Below, piece after piece: positions 12,136 to 24,300 of a stretch of 64,000 bases of DNA. The notes under the pieces are model-generated. The model was not told where the DNA came from. It saw only the letters and a program-made list of their open reading frames with translations, and searched no databases. Origin of the DNA: Certhia americana (Eukaryota > Chordata > Aves > Passeriformes > Certhiidae); contig JAGMWU010000067.1 of assembly GCA_018697195.1 (NCBI GenBank), positions 66,986 through 130,985 of the forward strand, given 5' to 3'. Within the stretch, counting starts at the first letter, position 1; the number at the start of each line of letters is the position of its first letter. The position numbers and the translations under genes are program-made.

Positions 12136-13635
12136 ATGGACAGCAGCAGTTTCATTCAGTTTGATGTGCCGGAGTACAGCAACACTGTTCTGAGCCAGTT
12201 AAATGAACTCCGCTTGCAAGGGAAGCTGTGTGACATAATTGTACACATCCAGGGTCAGCCGTTCCGTGCCCATAAAGCTGTCTTAGCTGCCAGTTCTCCG
12301 TATTTCCGTGACCATTCAGCATTAAGCACCATGAGTGGCCTATCTATATCAGTTATTAAAAACCCCAATGTTTTTGAACAGTTGCTTTCTTTTTGTTACA
12401 CTGGAAGGATGTCCCTGCAACTGAAGGACGTTGTCAGTTTTCTGACTGCAGCTAGCTTCCTACAGATGCAGTGCGTCATTGACAAGTGCACACAGATACT
12501 GGAGAGCATCCATTCAAAGATCAGTGTTGGTGATGTTGATTCTGTCACTGTTGGTGCCGAAGAAAGCTCAGAGAATCGCAATGGCGTTAAAGACAGCAGC
12601 TACTTTGCCAACCCTATTGAGATATCTCCTCCCTATTGCTCTCAGGTGCGACAGTCAACAGCAGGCAGCGATCTTCGGATGGAAACTACTCCAGGCAAAA
12701 CTCTTCGTAGTCGTCTGCAAGAAGAAGGGCATTCAGACCGAGGGAGCAGTGGAAGTATCTCTGAATATGAGATTCAGATTGAAGGTGATCATGAGCAAGG
12801 AGACCTGATAGTAAGGGAAAGTCAGATTGCAGAGGTGAAAGTCAAAATGGAAAAGTCTGACAGGCCAAGCTGCTCTGATAGCTCTTCTCTTGGTGATGAT
12901 GGATATCACACTGAAATGGTGGATGGAGAGCAGGTGGTGGCAGTAAATGTTGGTTCCTATGGGTCTGTCTTACAACATGTTTATTCATTTACCCATGCCT
13001 CATCACAGGCTTCAGGTGTGTCAGAAACCTTTGGGAGCCTGAGCAATACAAGTCCCTCAAGGTCAATGCTGAGCTGTTTCAGAGGGGGTCGTGCACGCCA
13101 AAAACGAGTACCTACAGGTCACTTGCATAGTGATGTCCAGGGCTTGGTGCAAGGGGCTGACAGTGAATCCATGGTGAGTAATCCAGGATATGAAAATAGT
13201 CCACGGGAAAGAAATGCAAGAGGTCATTGGTATCCATACAATGAGAGGCTAATTTGTATTTACTGTGGCAAATCTTTCAACCAGAAAGGGAGTCTTGATC
13301 GACATATGCGACTGCATATGGGAATAACTCCTTTTGTGTGCAAGTTTTGTGGAAAGAAATATACCCGTAAGGACCAACTTGAGTATCATATTCGTGGTCA
13401 TACAGATGACAAACCCTTTCGCTGTGAGATCTGTGGAAAATGTTTTCCTTTCCAGGGTACACTAAACCAGCACTTGCGAAAAAATCACCCGGGGGTTACA
13501 GAAGTGAGAAACAGGGTTGAGTCTCCAGACAGAACAGAAGCATTTGTGGAACAGAAAGTAGATAATGATGCTTCAGCTTCTGAAGCCATGGATTCTGGTA
13601 TGGAAATTCATGCAATGTCTAACACATCTGATTAA
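12136..13635 (+). CDS. ZBTB34: ZBTB34, BTB/POZ and C2H2 zinc-finger transcription factor
   Basis: A single exon encodes 499 residues, close to the length I recall for human ZBTB34, and the sequence agrees with that protein almost throughout. Residues about 18-126 form the BTB/POZ dimerisation domain (LCDIIVHIQGQPFRAHKAVL near 31-50). A serine/acidic linker follows. Three C2H2 fingers lie at 374-394, 402-422 and 430-451, the last with four residues between its histidines. The product is a nuclear DNA-binding protein, reported as a repressor. The start at 12136 is chosen because MDSSSFIQFD is the family N-terminus. The open frame reaches further left only by crossing the splice acceptor at 12111-12113. 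No frameshift or stop is seen. Confidence 0.97.
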   Translation: MDSSSFIQFDVPEYSNTVLSQLNELRLQGKLCDIIVHIQGQPFRAHKAVLAASSPYFRDHSALSTMSGLSISVIKNPNVFEQLLSFCYTGRMSLQLKDVVSFLTAASFLQMQCVIDKCTQILESIHSKISVGDVDSVTVGAEESSENRNGVKDSSYFANPIEISPPYCSQVRQSTAGSDLRMETTPGKTLRSRLQEEGHSDRGSSGSISEYEIQIEGDHEQGDLIVRESQIAEVKVKMEKSDRPSCSDSSSLGDDGYHTEMVDGEQVVAVNVGSYGSVLQHVYSFTHASSQASGVSETFGSLSNTSPSRSMLSCFRGGRARQKRVPTGHLHSDVQGLVQGADSESMVSNPGYENSPRERNARGHWYPYNERLICIYCGKSFNQKGSLDRHMRLHMGITPFVCKFCGKKYTRKDQLEYHIRGHTDDKPFRCEICGKCFPFQGTLNQHLRKNHPGVTEVRNRVESPDRTEAFVEQKVDNDASASEAMDSGMEIHAMSNTSD

Positions 13636-13937
13636 AATCTTACATCTAAGTGAGACACAGACAAGCACATTACTAATGTATTTTTAAAGTATTTTATTCT
13701 TTTAATAATCTTCAGTACAAGTGTAACAGCCTTTTAATTTTCCTGACCTCCTGGAAATCAGTTAGAAATTGTTTCTGGAGAAGACTTCAGAAGTATTCTT
13801 TGGTTTTGAAGGAGGCTGAATTGTTTTGGGTTTTTTTTTAATATTTGAAGATGCTCAGAGTATAGAGACAGTGTACTGGGGAAAGGCTAGGAAGAGTCTG
13901 CTGAAGTGTCCCTGCCAATGGATCTGGTGAGACACAA

Positions 13938-14007
13938 ATGCCAGTGGAGAAGGATATTAGAATAAGATTGGAAATGCCAGTGGAGAAGGATATTAGAATA
14001 AGATTGG
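13938..14007 (+). repeat. 36-bp tandem duplication in ZBTB34 3' UTR
   Basis: The segment beginning ATGCCAGTGGAGAAGGATAT is repeated at a spacing of exactly 36 bases, with 34 bases of the second unit identical to the first. Such perfection implies a recent duplication or strand slippage. Confidence 0.95.
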
Positions 14008-14537
14008 CAGCTCTGCTGAATGCTCAAAGAAGCTGTAATTTCCTTTATTTCTGCAATCCTGTTCCTGGTAACGAGTTACACAGCAGTGGGGAGAGAGAAT
14101 ATTACAGTTTTGATTCCTCTCCTGTCACAATGAAATCTGTTCACTCTTACTAACTGGTTTTGGTAGTGAGTCTGTTTATATATATAAATTTGCTTTATAT
14201 ATATAAAATGCTTTTACTTTGGGGTGAATGTAAAAGTATGTCAAGGCTAATACCATATGCCACTCTATCAACTGTTAGGACTCCTCTCTACTTAGGGTTT
14301 AGAACTTTGGACTTTGGGAGGATGGTTTTGGTTTTAAACGAATGTTGTTTGGTTTTCATTTTATTAAACTACTACTTTGTGTGCAAAAGTCAGCAAAGTG
14401 AATTACCTTGTTTTAATAGCTTTGCTTTATTACATATGTAAACCAAATGCCATAAATCTATTAACTATGGTTAAATTGTTGAAGGGTTTTGTTAGTTGTC
14501 TAGAATGCAAGCTGGACAACCTGTGGTGCTGACCTTT

Positions 14538-14579
14538 TTATATATATAGAGATAGATATATCTATATATATATATAGAT

Positions 14580-14634
<55 letters not shown>
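14538..14634. repeat. Compound (TA)n/(CA)n microsatellite
   Basis: TA repeats with GATA interruptions, then about 13 CA units, then about 15 TA units. The left part (TAGATATATCTA) is palindromic and could fold into a hairpin. It lies in the presumed ZBTB34 3' UTR and is likely to vary in length. Confidence 0.95.
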
Positions 14635-14640
<6 letters not shown>

Positions 14641-15159
14641 ATTAGCAAACCTAAAAGTAGCATTGTGGTCTAAAATGTGTTTTTACTGGCCTCAGAATCT
14701 ACCTTCATTTCGTACTGTAGAACCATACCAGGTAATTAAACTTAACTTCATCACTCCTCATGGTTGGTTAAAACATGGGAGAGATGTAGTTTAAACCACA
14801 GTATTTCCAAGCAGTATTTTAATAGGTCTCTTCACAGAGAACTGTTTTCAGGTGCACGTTGACTTCCTACTTAAATCTCCGAGTGATATGCCAGCACTTG
14901 GAATTTGTACTTTTTTGTATAGGAAAACAAATACTTTATGGGAATTTTGAGCAATATGTTATTTCATGTGTGACTATTACAGAGTTGCTATGGCTTCTCT
15001 GTTTTTTCAATGGTTTTTTTCTCTATAAAGGAGCTACCAACAACTTTCAAAATACTTTAAATCTTTTTTGTTTCACCAAATAACGTGTTTTTAATATGGT
15101 GCTAACTTCATAATTTAGGTCAGTATAGTGTATAAAATGTGAAACATAATCATAATGGT

Positions 15160-15310
15160 CAAGAAAAAAAAATCTTCAAGAATAGACAAACAAAAGCCCC
15201 CCTACACAAACCAAACCCCTCAAAACCCCAGCCAAACAGAAAAAAAAATCGACAAAAACAAACAAACAAACAAAAACAACCAAACAAAAACCCATACTGC
15301 AAAAAAACCA
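15160..15310. repeat. A/C-rich simple sequence with CAAA repeats
   Basis: The + strand is almost free of T and consists of A runs, CCCC clusters and a block of four or five CAAA units around 15260-15275. The short reading frames across it are compositional artefacts. Confidence 0.8.
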
Positions 15311-16324
15311 ATGGCTTAAGACGCCTCAAAAGCATGGACTGGCAAACACTACTGTTTAACATTCTACCTGAATTCTACCTGATGGATGGAATTAATTACT
15401 AAAACATACTTCTTTAGAATACAAGTTTTATATTATTGGGTCTTATGTTTGTTTAGCTGATACTGAAAATACATTTGTGAACGTGCTGTTTAACTCCCAA
15501 AAATTAGAAAACAAAAGCTAATTCCTAAATTATTGGAAAGAAAAAGGTAGGTTTGCTATCTTGTTAAACTATTTTGCCCTTGTGAAGTTGGGGCATATTT
15601 GTGCAGTAGCTTTATTGAATACACTAGTTCTTAATATTGTGACATTCTGCAATAAGAATTAATCTCTCAAACATAGATTTATATATAGTATAACCCCCAC
15701 CTGCTCCAGTGGAGCAGTTTCAGTTAAATTGAGTCCATCATTTGCCTCTTTGTCCTAAAACTGCCTAAATAAAGAGGCGGGGAGTGTGGAGATGTTTCTC
15801 TCCTTGAAGCAACAACAGAAATTTTGTTTCCAGTAAGGGAAGGGATAGTCTGTGTCTAAGGCAGGTAGTCTGTATGTTTACCCACCTAAAAACATGGTGT
15901 TTCTGATACAGTTTTTTCCTTGAGTGTTTGTTTTAAGTAATAAAATGCAAAAAATGTGTTTTGGTAAATTAAGTTTGAGACATGCAAAATCCAAGAAATG
16001 TACAGTTCTTCTTAACCCTTTATCTTGAACCTGTGCTGTGGTGCCTTTGGTGTGACTTTTTCCCTGGAAGGATGACTTGAGGATAGCAGGATATGGGTAC
16101 AAATTTATATTTCTTGAATTTCTCTGTGTCACAATCTTAGCATTATTTAAATCTAGTTCTTTGTATTTGTAAATGTATTAAAATGGTTTGAGTTTACCAA
16201 AGAGTGACTTATCCAAAATTGTCTCAGACAAAAGCAAACAAAAAAAAACCAACATCATGTTGATTGTACAGGTTCAGGTTCAAAATGTGACAGACTGTTA
16301 AGGGGCAGGAAATGATCCATTTTT

Positions 16325-16640
16325 GTAGCAGCCGTGATTCAGCAGCGTGCGAGTCCCGCTCCTGCCGGCTGCACCGTTCCCTCCCCCTGCGGGCAGCGTT
16401 CCTGACTCCAAGCCATAGTCCAGCTCTGCGGCTCTGCCGGGCACCAGCGGCACCCCAGGCAGCAGCAATGCCCCTGTGCCTTGTCACATAGCGGCGTGCC
16501 AGGACCGACACTGTCACAGACACGAGGGGTGACCTTGATGGGGTTTGTCACCGGCCCACCCAGCTGAAGGCCATTGCTTTAGCAAACGGGAAACGCTGTA
16601 CGGTGTCCCGTGTCTGTGCGGGTCTCAGCACAGAGCTGTT
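16325..16640. other. Isolated GC-rich, CpG-containing patch
   Basis: About 315 bp with many CpG sites lies abruptly within A/T-rich sequence downstream of ZBTB34. It holds open frames on the minus strand (about 100 codons), but their composition is that of GC-rich non-coding DNA and no domain is recognised. Options are a decayed LTR or other insertion, or a small orphan CpG element. Confidence 0.5.
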
Positions 16641-17692
16641 ACACATTTCATTTACAATAAATGCAGAAGTCAATAAAATAACTGAAGAAATATTTGACAG
16701 CAAAATAAGTAATGAAATTATACAGGCTGGTTCATAATTGAGTCTCTTCTTAATCTACCTTTTTAATTCAAGACAAATGTGAAAACAGTGACAGTGTCCT
16801 TTCCTTTAGATTCTTAACCTATTCTGACAAACTGTGAAGATAAAGGATTTTATACCTTTGCTAATGTTTCCGGTTTAAAACTATTACTTTACTTTTTATC
16901 AGTTATCTTCCATATTATTTCTTTTAAACTTGTAAATACATTTAGAAAATAGCTTTGTAAATACAGTCTATTAAAAGTTCAGTTTGGTCACTAAGGCCTC
17001 AAGATTGGCTCTGCTTTCTAAGTGTGAAATCTTTCTGTAGCATAAAGGATACTGTCAGTTCACTGTCAGCAGGGTAGACTGTAGGCCTAAATTGAGAGTT
17101 TTAATGCAGTCTTCCCCAGCATAAATTCGTATTTTATGCTGAAGCCTTTGGTTTACTTTTAGACAAAGCAGTGAGGCCTCTTAATATGTTTAGGCTGAAT
17201 TATGGGAAGAACAAAATCAAGGGCTGGGAAAATATTGAATAAGCTTTACCTTTATATATATATATATTATTTGAATTTCTGTATTAGTTTACTGTGATTC
17301 TTTTATTGTCATTTTTCTAAACAGGTTTCACATGAAACCATTGAAAGGGACTCAAATATGCAACACCTAATCTATTTTCCAAGGGAATTTTACCCTTGAA
17401 TGGTGCTTTTTGACTGGTCAGGGTTATTTATTAAATTTTATATTTGAAAGTATTTGGGGAATTATGTAAATTCTTTATATGAATCTCTTTATTTCATGAA
17501 TTGTAAGTTTCATAATACTCAGTGATCAAATTGGAAGTTTAGTAAAGTCATTCAAAATGTTCAAACTTTATAGTCTGTGTGCATTTTACACATATTTTAT
17601 CAAGTGCCAGAATACTTGTATTTAATATTGTAGATTTAATACTACTTGCACATCCCTGTGGCAGCATTAACTTAAGTTACACAAGTTTACAC

Positions 17693-17728
17693 AAAAAAAA
17701 AAAAAAAACAAAAAAAAAAAAAAAAAAA
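17693..17728. repeat. Poly(A) tract interrupted by one C
   Basis: Two A runs of about 16 and 19 separated by a single C. No retroposed sequence was recognised on either side. Confidence 0.9.
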
Positions 17729-18400
17729 CCCTAAACAAATAAGTAAGCCTGGGACATGTGTTCCTGTATTTCTTCAGGGGATGTGAAGGCACGTATCACT
17801 GACTGAGCAGGTTTGCTTCTTGCTCCTCTATGGAGCTTACTCCTGCTGTGGCAGATACAGAACTGCTGACTCCCATTCCCACAGGCCAGGGATTCAGCCT
17901 TTGGACTCAGCCCGAGAACCTCTGGTTGTAGATCTGGTTAAAGATAGAGCTCTTGCACGATTTTAACAGTGTTTGTTTCTGACTGAAAATTTGTATTTTT
18001 AAATAACTTTTATTTGTATGGTTATTTTTCAAGATAAATAATTGAACAGTTTGAATGACTTGACTTGTCATTATCTTGCAATATAAACCAGGAACCTCAC
18101 ACCTCCGCACTTCATTGCCATGTGAAGTAAATGAAGCTAGCTAAGCTGATGCTGTAAGAATTAGTAACTTGCCATTAAGGATTATTTTACAGCATGAACT
18201 TTAAAATATTTATTCAAATGCTATTTTACTCTTGTATTCACTTTGTTTTCAGATTTGTGACATGAATATTTCTGTGCTGCTTTATTTTGTTCTGATGAAT
18301 TTGTTTCTTGCTTGTAAATTGCTTTTTTTATGGTATAAAGTCAATCAGAATTGCTGTTTGTAAATTAAAATGCTTCTAGAGCAAATCTGTGGTGTCAGTG

Positions 18401-21029
18401 TCTACATTTAGATATTTAATTAGTAAGGGGCTTGCATTTTAGATGCTATTACTTAAGAGTTGCAAGAAGCATTTTAGTACTGATCTACCAACTAGAAATC
18501 AAAAGTCTTTAGAGAAAACTACTCTTCAAGTTTCTCTGTTTTGCTACCATTAATTGGTTAGTTCTGAACAGATTTAAGTTGTGTGCTCCAAAACCTCATC
18601 CAGCTTTCAGAGCAAAATAAAAAACCCAGCCAGGCGGTGACAATCCATCCATGCCATTCCAAGGCAGGTCTGTTGAGGAGGGACACCCTGCTTCATTCCT
18701 ACAGCAGCATTTATGTTTTATGTTCTGCCACATACATCAGTAGGGCTGATGCTGCTCCCAGCAAGTGTGGGTATACTCCTCCTCACCCACAACCTTGAAT
18801 TTACACAGGAGCAGCCCCAGTGCTGCTGTAGGCCATGGTTATCTCAACTGGCAGTGGGATTTGGAGGGACTGGAGTTGAATGGGTTAATCCCGGAGTCCC
18901 TTTTGATATCAGAGTAGCTATTCCAGCAAAACCTCCCTTCAAAAACCCTTCTTATAAAGTCTGAAACTTCAAGTAATGCAGAATGGGGTAAACAAGACCT
19001 GACTGTTGGGAATGGGACAAGGGCCTGGAGTGCCATGACAAGGGGGAATGGCTTCCCACTGCCACAAGTCAGGGTTAGATGGGATATTGGGGAGGAATTC
19101 TTCCCTGTGAGGGTAGGGGGGCCCTGGCACAGGGTGCCCAGAGCAGCTGTGGCTGCCCCTGGATCCCTAGAAGTGCACAAGGCCAGGCTGGACTGGGCTC
19201 AGAACAACCTGGGACAGTGAAAGGAGTCTGCCCATGGCAGGGAGGTGGAATGAGATGAGCTTTGAAGTCCCTTCCAAGCCAAATCATTCTGATTCCATGA
19301 ATGTTCTGAAATACCTGAATTTTTCCCATCATATCTGGCACATGTGAATTCAGATTTCACATTCTGAAAAACAGATTCAGAGACTGGATACTTGTTTAAA
19401 AACTGCTATTCAGCAAAGCTGAAAATAGAAGAAAAAGATTTTGTGAAAAATTTCGTTAAGATGGCTAAGGAAAAAAATTGGTTTAGGTTAAAAAGAACAA
19501 GCTATGTTCACCTGATCTTTGTGTACATCCAGACACAGGCCCCATTGCTTAACTTTTTGTAATGCAAACTTCTTGAAAACAGGTTGAGAGGAAGGTAAAA
19601 TAGCCAATGGACATGTCATATGGAATTTATAGTCTTCCAGCAATAATCATGCAGAGAAAATGATGCCCCATCACATGGATGCCACATTTAATGAACTATA
19701 TGAAGTAGTGTAGTACATTTGTTTTGTGCATAAGTTTAGGAAAAATTTAATTTGAATATTGTGTCAAAAGTCAGTTGAATTATAGACAGAAACATTTCAT
19801 TAAAATTTAGGGAAATTATATGGCTCTTACAAAGTAGCATTACTTGTCTATGCATTCTATTCCACCAGAGGGTGCTGGCTGATTTTTAAAAATACATTAT
19901 GTAGGGGTCATTTAAAGCACTGTACATAGCAGAAGCCTAAAACAGGAGCAAAAAAAGTTTCCAGTCCTCATTATAACACCTTCAAGAGGAGCAGGTGCAG
20001 GGCAATTCCATTGTTAGCAGAGCTATGTTTGTACCCAGGATTTCAGAGGCTGTCCTGCTATGCCACATGAGACCTACCTGGGCACCACCATTTTACAGGA
20101 CTTCAAGTGTCAGTTTGGTAACACTAACAGAATCTCATAATCATTTGAATAAGAAGTTAGCTAGTTTTCAGATTTTTTTTTCCAAATTCCTGTAGAAATG
20201 CCAGTAACTAATGTATATTTTTTCAAAGACTGTAGCCCATGGACTGCTGTTTTAATGTCCTGGCACAGTGATACAGGACAGAGCAGAAAACATTTTGTCA
20301 GAGAATTCTGTACTTTTGCTCTAGTGGGAACTGATGCTGTAAGTATTAGGGAAAGTGTGTTGCTTGGCAGTACATCAATAGGATAAACTCAAATAAGAAT
20401 AATCTATTAAATTATTTGAGATCCATATGAAATTAGTTTTCTTTAGCCTCTCTGAGGGGGAGGGAAGTGTAGGGAAAATACCTTCTGAATAGTGCCTTTG
20501 GCTTTGCTATAGTTACTGGTGGTGTGAGCATCAGGACTCATAAACAGATCTGAAATCTATGTTTAAAGCTATTTTATTAGTTTATTCTCAAGTTGATTTT
20601 TTTCTGCTTTGAAAAGGACACTCATACACATTTAGTTGTGAGTCTGAAGATGTTTAAACTCCTCTGAGTTTGATAGGCACTGAAAACGTTTAGTAACCAT
20701 GAGATTGGAAAGACACCTGCTAAATACAATCTGTGTATCGTGCCCTTATCTCAAAGCTTCCTCTGCATACCCTCACTGGACTTTTTTTCTCTAACATGCA
20801 AACCTGCAGGCCAGTCTGATGGGCTGGGTGGAATTTTGCATGTAGCTACCAGTGCAGAGAGCCGCTGTTTTCCTGTAGTGATGCCCACACACCCTGCCTG
20901 AGCTCTGCTTTCAGGGAAGCTGTAAATCACAGAAAGGCGCTCCAGTCTTTCGCCTCGTAGCTTCAAGTACCACTTCTCAATTACCAAGAAGCCCACAAAG
21001 CTCTGTTTGATTACCTTGTAAGAGCACAC
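18401..21029. other. ZBTB34-RALGPS1 intergenic region
   Basis: No exon-like frame is present. Apart from the CR1 copy at 19.0-19.3 kb the sequence appears unique. I see nothing else that I can name in it. Confidence 0.5.
19004..19302 (+). mobile_element. CR1 LINE 3' end, well preserved
   Basis: In sense orientation it reads through GGGGGAATGGCTTCCCACTG, TTCTTCCCTGTGAGGGT, CCCTGGCACAGGGTGCCC, GCTGTGGCTGCCCCTGGAT, AAGGCCAGGCTGGA and CAACCTGGGA. It ends in CCCTTCCAAGCCAAATCATT with a worn ATTCTGATTC tail. This is the full set of CR1 3' landmarks, less decayed than the other copies here. Confidence 0.95.
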
Positions 21030-21334
21030 ACGGTCACTGCCCTTGCGGCATCATCACCTGGACTTGAACCTGACCCCGGTTTTAGTTTGGAGGTTCCGAG
21101 TTCGCCGGTGCACCGGGAACGGACAGGCGTAGCCCACGCTACGGCGAGGGGACGCGAACGAACGGCACATCGCTGACTCTTCTGCGGTAGCGGCCAGAGC
21201 CGGTGCTCGGGGCCGGTCCGCGGCCGGTAGGGACGCTCTGGCTGTTCGCAAGCCCGGCCCGGTTCGGCCCGGCCCGGCCCGGCCCCCGCGCTCCTGCCGC
21301 CCTCACGGGGCCGCGTGCGCCGCAGCAGATGCGC

Positions 21335-21348
21335 CCGCCAGGGGGAGG
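21335..21348 (+). promoter_or_regulatory. CTCF-like motif
   Basis: CCGCCAGGGGGAGG resembles the CTCF core consensus. It lies about 35 bp before the left edge of the 5 kb repeat, inside the CpG island. Motif resemblance alone is weak evidence of binding. Confidence 0.3.
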
Positions 21349-21371
21349 ATGTGTGAGCGGGCGGGGCGGCC

Positions 21372-24300
21372 ATAGGTACGGCGCAGCAGAACCTGGCGCT
21401 CGCGCGCTACAGCCCGCGCGCATTGGCTGCCAAGCCGATCCCGCGCGAGGTCGCGTGGATGGCGCGCGCGTCAAGTACCGCGCGCTCGCAAGCCCCCGCG
21501 CTCACCGGCCGGGCGGGCTCGTTCATGAGGCGACAGGAGAGGAGCCCTCAGCTAGCCAGAGGCTGGCCGGCGTTGTGGGGGCTTAAAACCGAACAGGTGA
21601 GCCGCGGACCATGGCCGCGTGCCGGCAAGGAAAGGTGGGACTAGCAGCCACAAGCCTTCTTCCATCAGCCTTTCAGCCGTTCCCCGTTCTTCGGGCGTGG
21701 TTGCGGGCGGAAGCACTGCCAGGCGGACGGGCCCGGGCGGGCGCCCAACGCGGGCGGCGCCGCTGCCAGCAAGGCCGGCCGGCCCACTGCCCCTTGGGGC
21801 AGCGCGGGGGCGCTGCCGCATCGTCGCCTGCGTGCCGAGGTGCGGGCGCCTCCTGAGCGGTGGCCAGCGGCAGGTGTGGCGCGGCAGGCCGGCAGAGGGC
21901 GCGTGCTGTGGCGGGGCCGGCGGGCGATTCACCGCTACCCGCGATAGTGCGCGATCAGACCCGCGGCATCTCTAGGAGACAGGAAGGGCCCCCGCCCGCC
22001 GGGCGGTGTCGGCTCCGCACGCCCGCAGCACCGCAGGGGGGCCTCCGGGCTGTATGCGGGGCTGGGCACGTGCGGCGGTGTGCGGGGAGCTGATTTGTGG
22101 GGCGGACAGGGCTGTGGGGGAACAGATGGAAAACAAAATAGGGCTGCCGGTCCTCCTGGTCTTTATGAATAATTGAAACTAATGGCGTATCATGTGGAGA
22201 AATGGTGCGGGTTTGTTGAGAGCTGGCGGGTATTTAAAAGCTTAAGGGCGTTTTTGGTTTCGATGCTGCGGCTTCTGTCAGCTGGGCTGGCATGGAGGGA
22301 TAGAGAAGAAAGGAAAACGGATGTTGAATTTGGCTTAGGAACATCATGCTTTTGTCGTAGTTGGTTGTTATGAACCAACAACTGGAGAATTATGTTATTC
22401 TTGTAATACTGCTAGTGAAAAATTGAAGTGGGTCGGGTGTTCGGAAATAAGAAGGATATTCTTGCTCAGAAACTTATCTGTAATGTGCAATCTGTCTTTA
22501 TGTCCAGCTTTGGTCAGTAGATTATTTTTTTCTCTTGTTGACCATTTATGCAATGTTAGTAGATGTTGCTTCATGCGCGTAGGACGGGAGTGCTGTAAGG
22601 GCAGAACGACAACGTTTTTTGTTCGAATATGTTGCCCATCGCATGAGTGCCTTCGTTTGAAGGAACCTACACTACAACCCTTTCAAACAATTTATTTGGT
22701 TTTCTGATTATTGCTTTATTTAGTGACGACCTCTAGAAGTTAGGGTGTGTAGTATTTACTAAAATGCCATGCGATGCAGGCAGGAAAACAGGGCATCAGG
22801 TCGTAATTTGATGAACTACTTAAAGGGGGTGGTAACTCATTTGACATCATTTGATTCTTCTATGAACTAGCGGCCCATTTGCTCATGCAAAGGTATGCCT
22901 ACTAGATGAGTTTTGGGTTAAAAGAATATTGGTTTTTCAGCAAAAGAGAGATTGCTGTATGCAGTAGGAATTGCGATATAGTCTCGTCGAGCAGGACGAC
23001 TTTTTAGGTGGCGGTTTCCTATGCTAGCCGGACCCTCGCGATGTAGTCAGCGGCACAGTGTACCACCCCCCCTGCCATCTGCCGTGATTTTTACTTTATC
23101 CCAGCGCCACTGGGCTTTAATGGGCTTTTCCTGTCAGACTATCGATGCCGTGTCTTGCAGTTTTTCTCCTTGCGCACATGTTATTACAACCTAGATTTTA
23201 TTCCCTGGGGGGGTAAGGTGCCAGCGGAGCAAAGGGAAGGGCATGCTACTGTCATATCCGAAAAATGAGTTCCCTGAGCCGTATTCAGGTTGTGCTGCTC
23301 CTGTTTTGGGGGCCGTGCTAGGCGTTATTTGCTGATAGAGAGCTACCCCAGCTGTATGTCTTTGCGTCCATTTTGCTTGTTTAGTTAAGCCCTTAAGAAC
23401 ATGGTGTGCGGTCGGCTCGCCATTTAAACTTCTAACGCAATTGAACGACGGTCCAGTGAGTGATAACCAATAACAGTGCATGCTGGACTGGCTTGTATGA
23501 TTTGACAGAGTGAGGGAAAGGTAAGACATCTTCAGAGTCTATTAGATACAAATTTATAAAATGTGCTTTCCTCTGTGATGGAGTAGTTCTTTTGGGCGTG
23601 GAATTATCATATTGTTAGCTCCCATTCTACGTACATTGGTATGGAATGAAAGTTGCGAAGAGGTAAGATAAACATACCGAGTGCTGTCTTCAGGTGAGAA
23701 GTCGCTCGTTTGAGCGAATTCATTGTTCAAATAAATGTCACCATCATCTGTTTTATGGTATTATACAGGGAGGTTAGTGCTTTTAAACAAGACGTATAAA
23801 ATGCGTGAGACGTCAGAGCGAGACCCAAGAACGGCCGAATGGAGGTTTGCAGGCGCAAAAGGGTGAGGACACAGATTGCCTTATTCACCTGTAAGTATGC
23901 ACGGTGTTTAAAGTAAGTTAAGAATTACAGATTTTCCCTTGCACCGGATAAACAGAGGTCTACAGAAGGTCTGTTCAGTTTCTTATTAGACAACTTGCGT
24001 TTTACTAGTATTTTACTCTAATTTCAGATAGTTTCTTTTCTGTAACTGTTCCAGAAGATATTAAAGTTAATTACTAAACATGTATCTGGTTCTTTAAGTT
24101 ATTCAAGTTGCAGTTTGCGAAGGGTAATGACTTTTGAAGTAGGACTTCTGCTGGAAGCGAGCATGCAGCCTTGTCTGGATGTTGGAGCCGATCAGTGGAA
24201 ATTGAGATGTAAGATTTCCAGACGCTGGTAAAGTCCTATGTCTATGCAAGTTCTTCAACTGTTTCTAATTAGAAACCCGGTCCTTTATTTGGTTTAATTG

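Larger units (their letters stand above)
13636..18400 (+). other. ZBTB34: ZBTB34 3' UTR (right end uncertain)
   Basis: No splice donor is needed after the stop codon, and the A/T-rich sequence that follows looks like one long 3' UTR, as this gene has in mammals. Candidate poly(A) motifs include AATAAA near 16658 and 16673 and ATTAAA near 18365, the last followed by TGTGGTGTCAGTGTC. I set the end at the last of these, but it is a guess. Inside are a 36-bp tandem duplication, a compound TA/CA microsatellite, an A/C-rich tract, a GC-rich patch and a poly(A) run, each listed separately. Confidence 0.45.
21030..22130 (+). promoter_or_regulatory. RALGPS1: CpG island, RALGPS1 promoter region (unique part plus left repeat copy)
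   Basis: Very high GC and CpG from about 21030 onward. The first 340 bp are unique and include a GGGCGGGGCGG GC-box cluster near 21359. From about 21372 the sequence is the left copy of the 5 kb tandem repeat, with an inverted CCAAT box (ATTGG, 21422-21426) and a splice donor after 21596. If the left repeat copy is an assembly artefact, the true promoter is the unique part joined directly to the right copy. Confidence 0.65.

Noticed and set aside
16224..16551. Minus-strand frames over the GC-rich patch as a small gene
   Set aside because: Two frames are open at once with Arg/Ala/Gly-rich content, and there is no start context or conservation evidence. The patch itself is kept as a finding.
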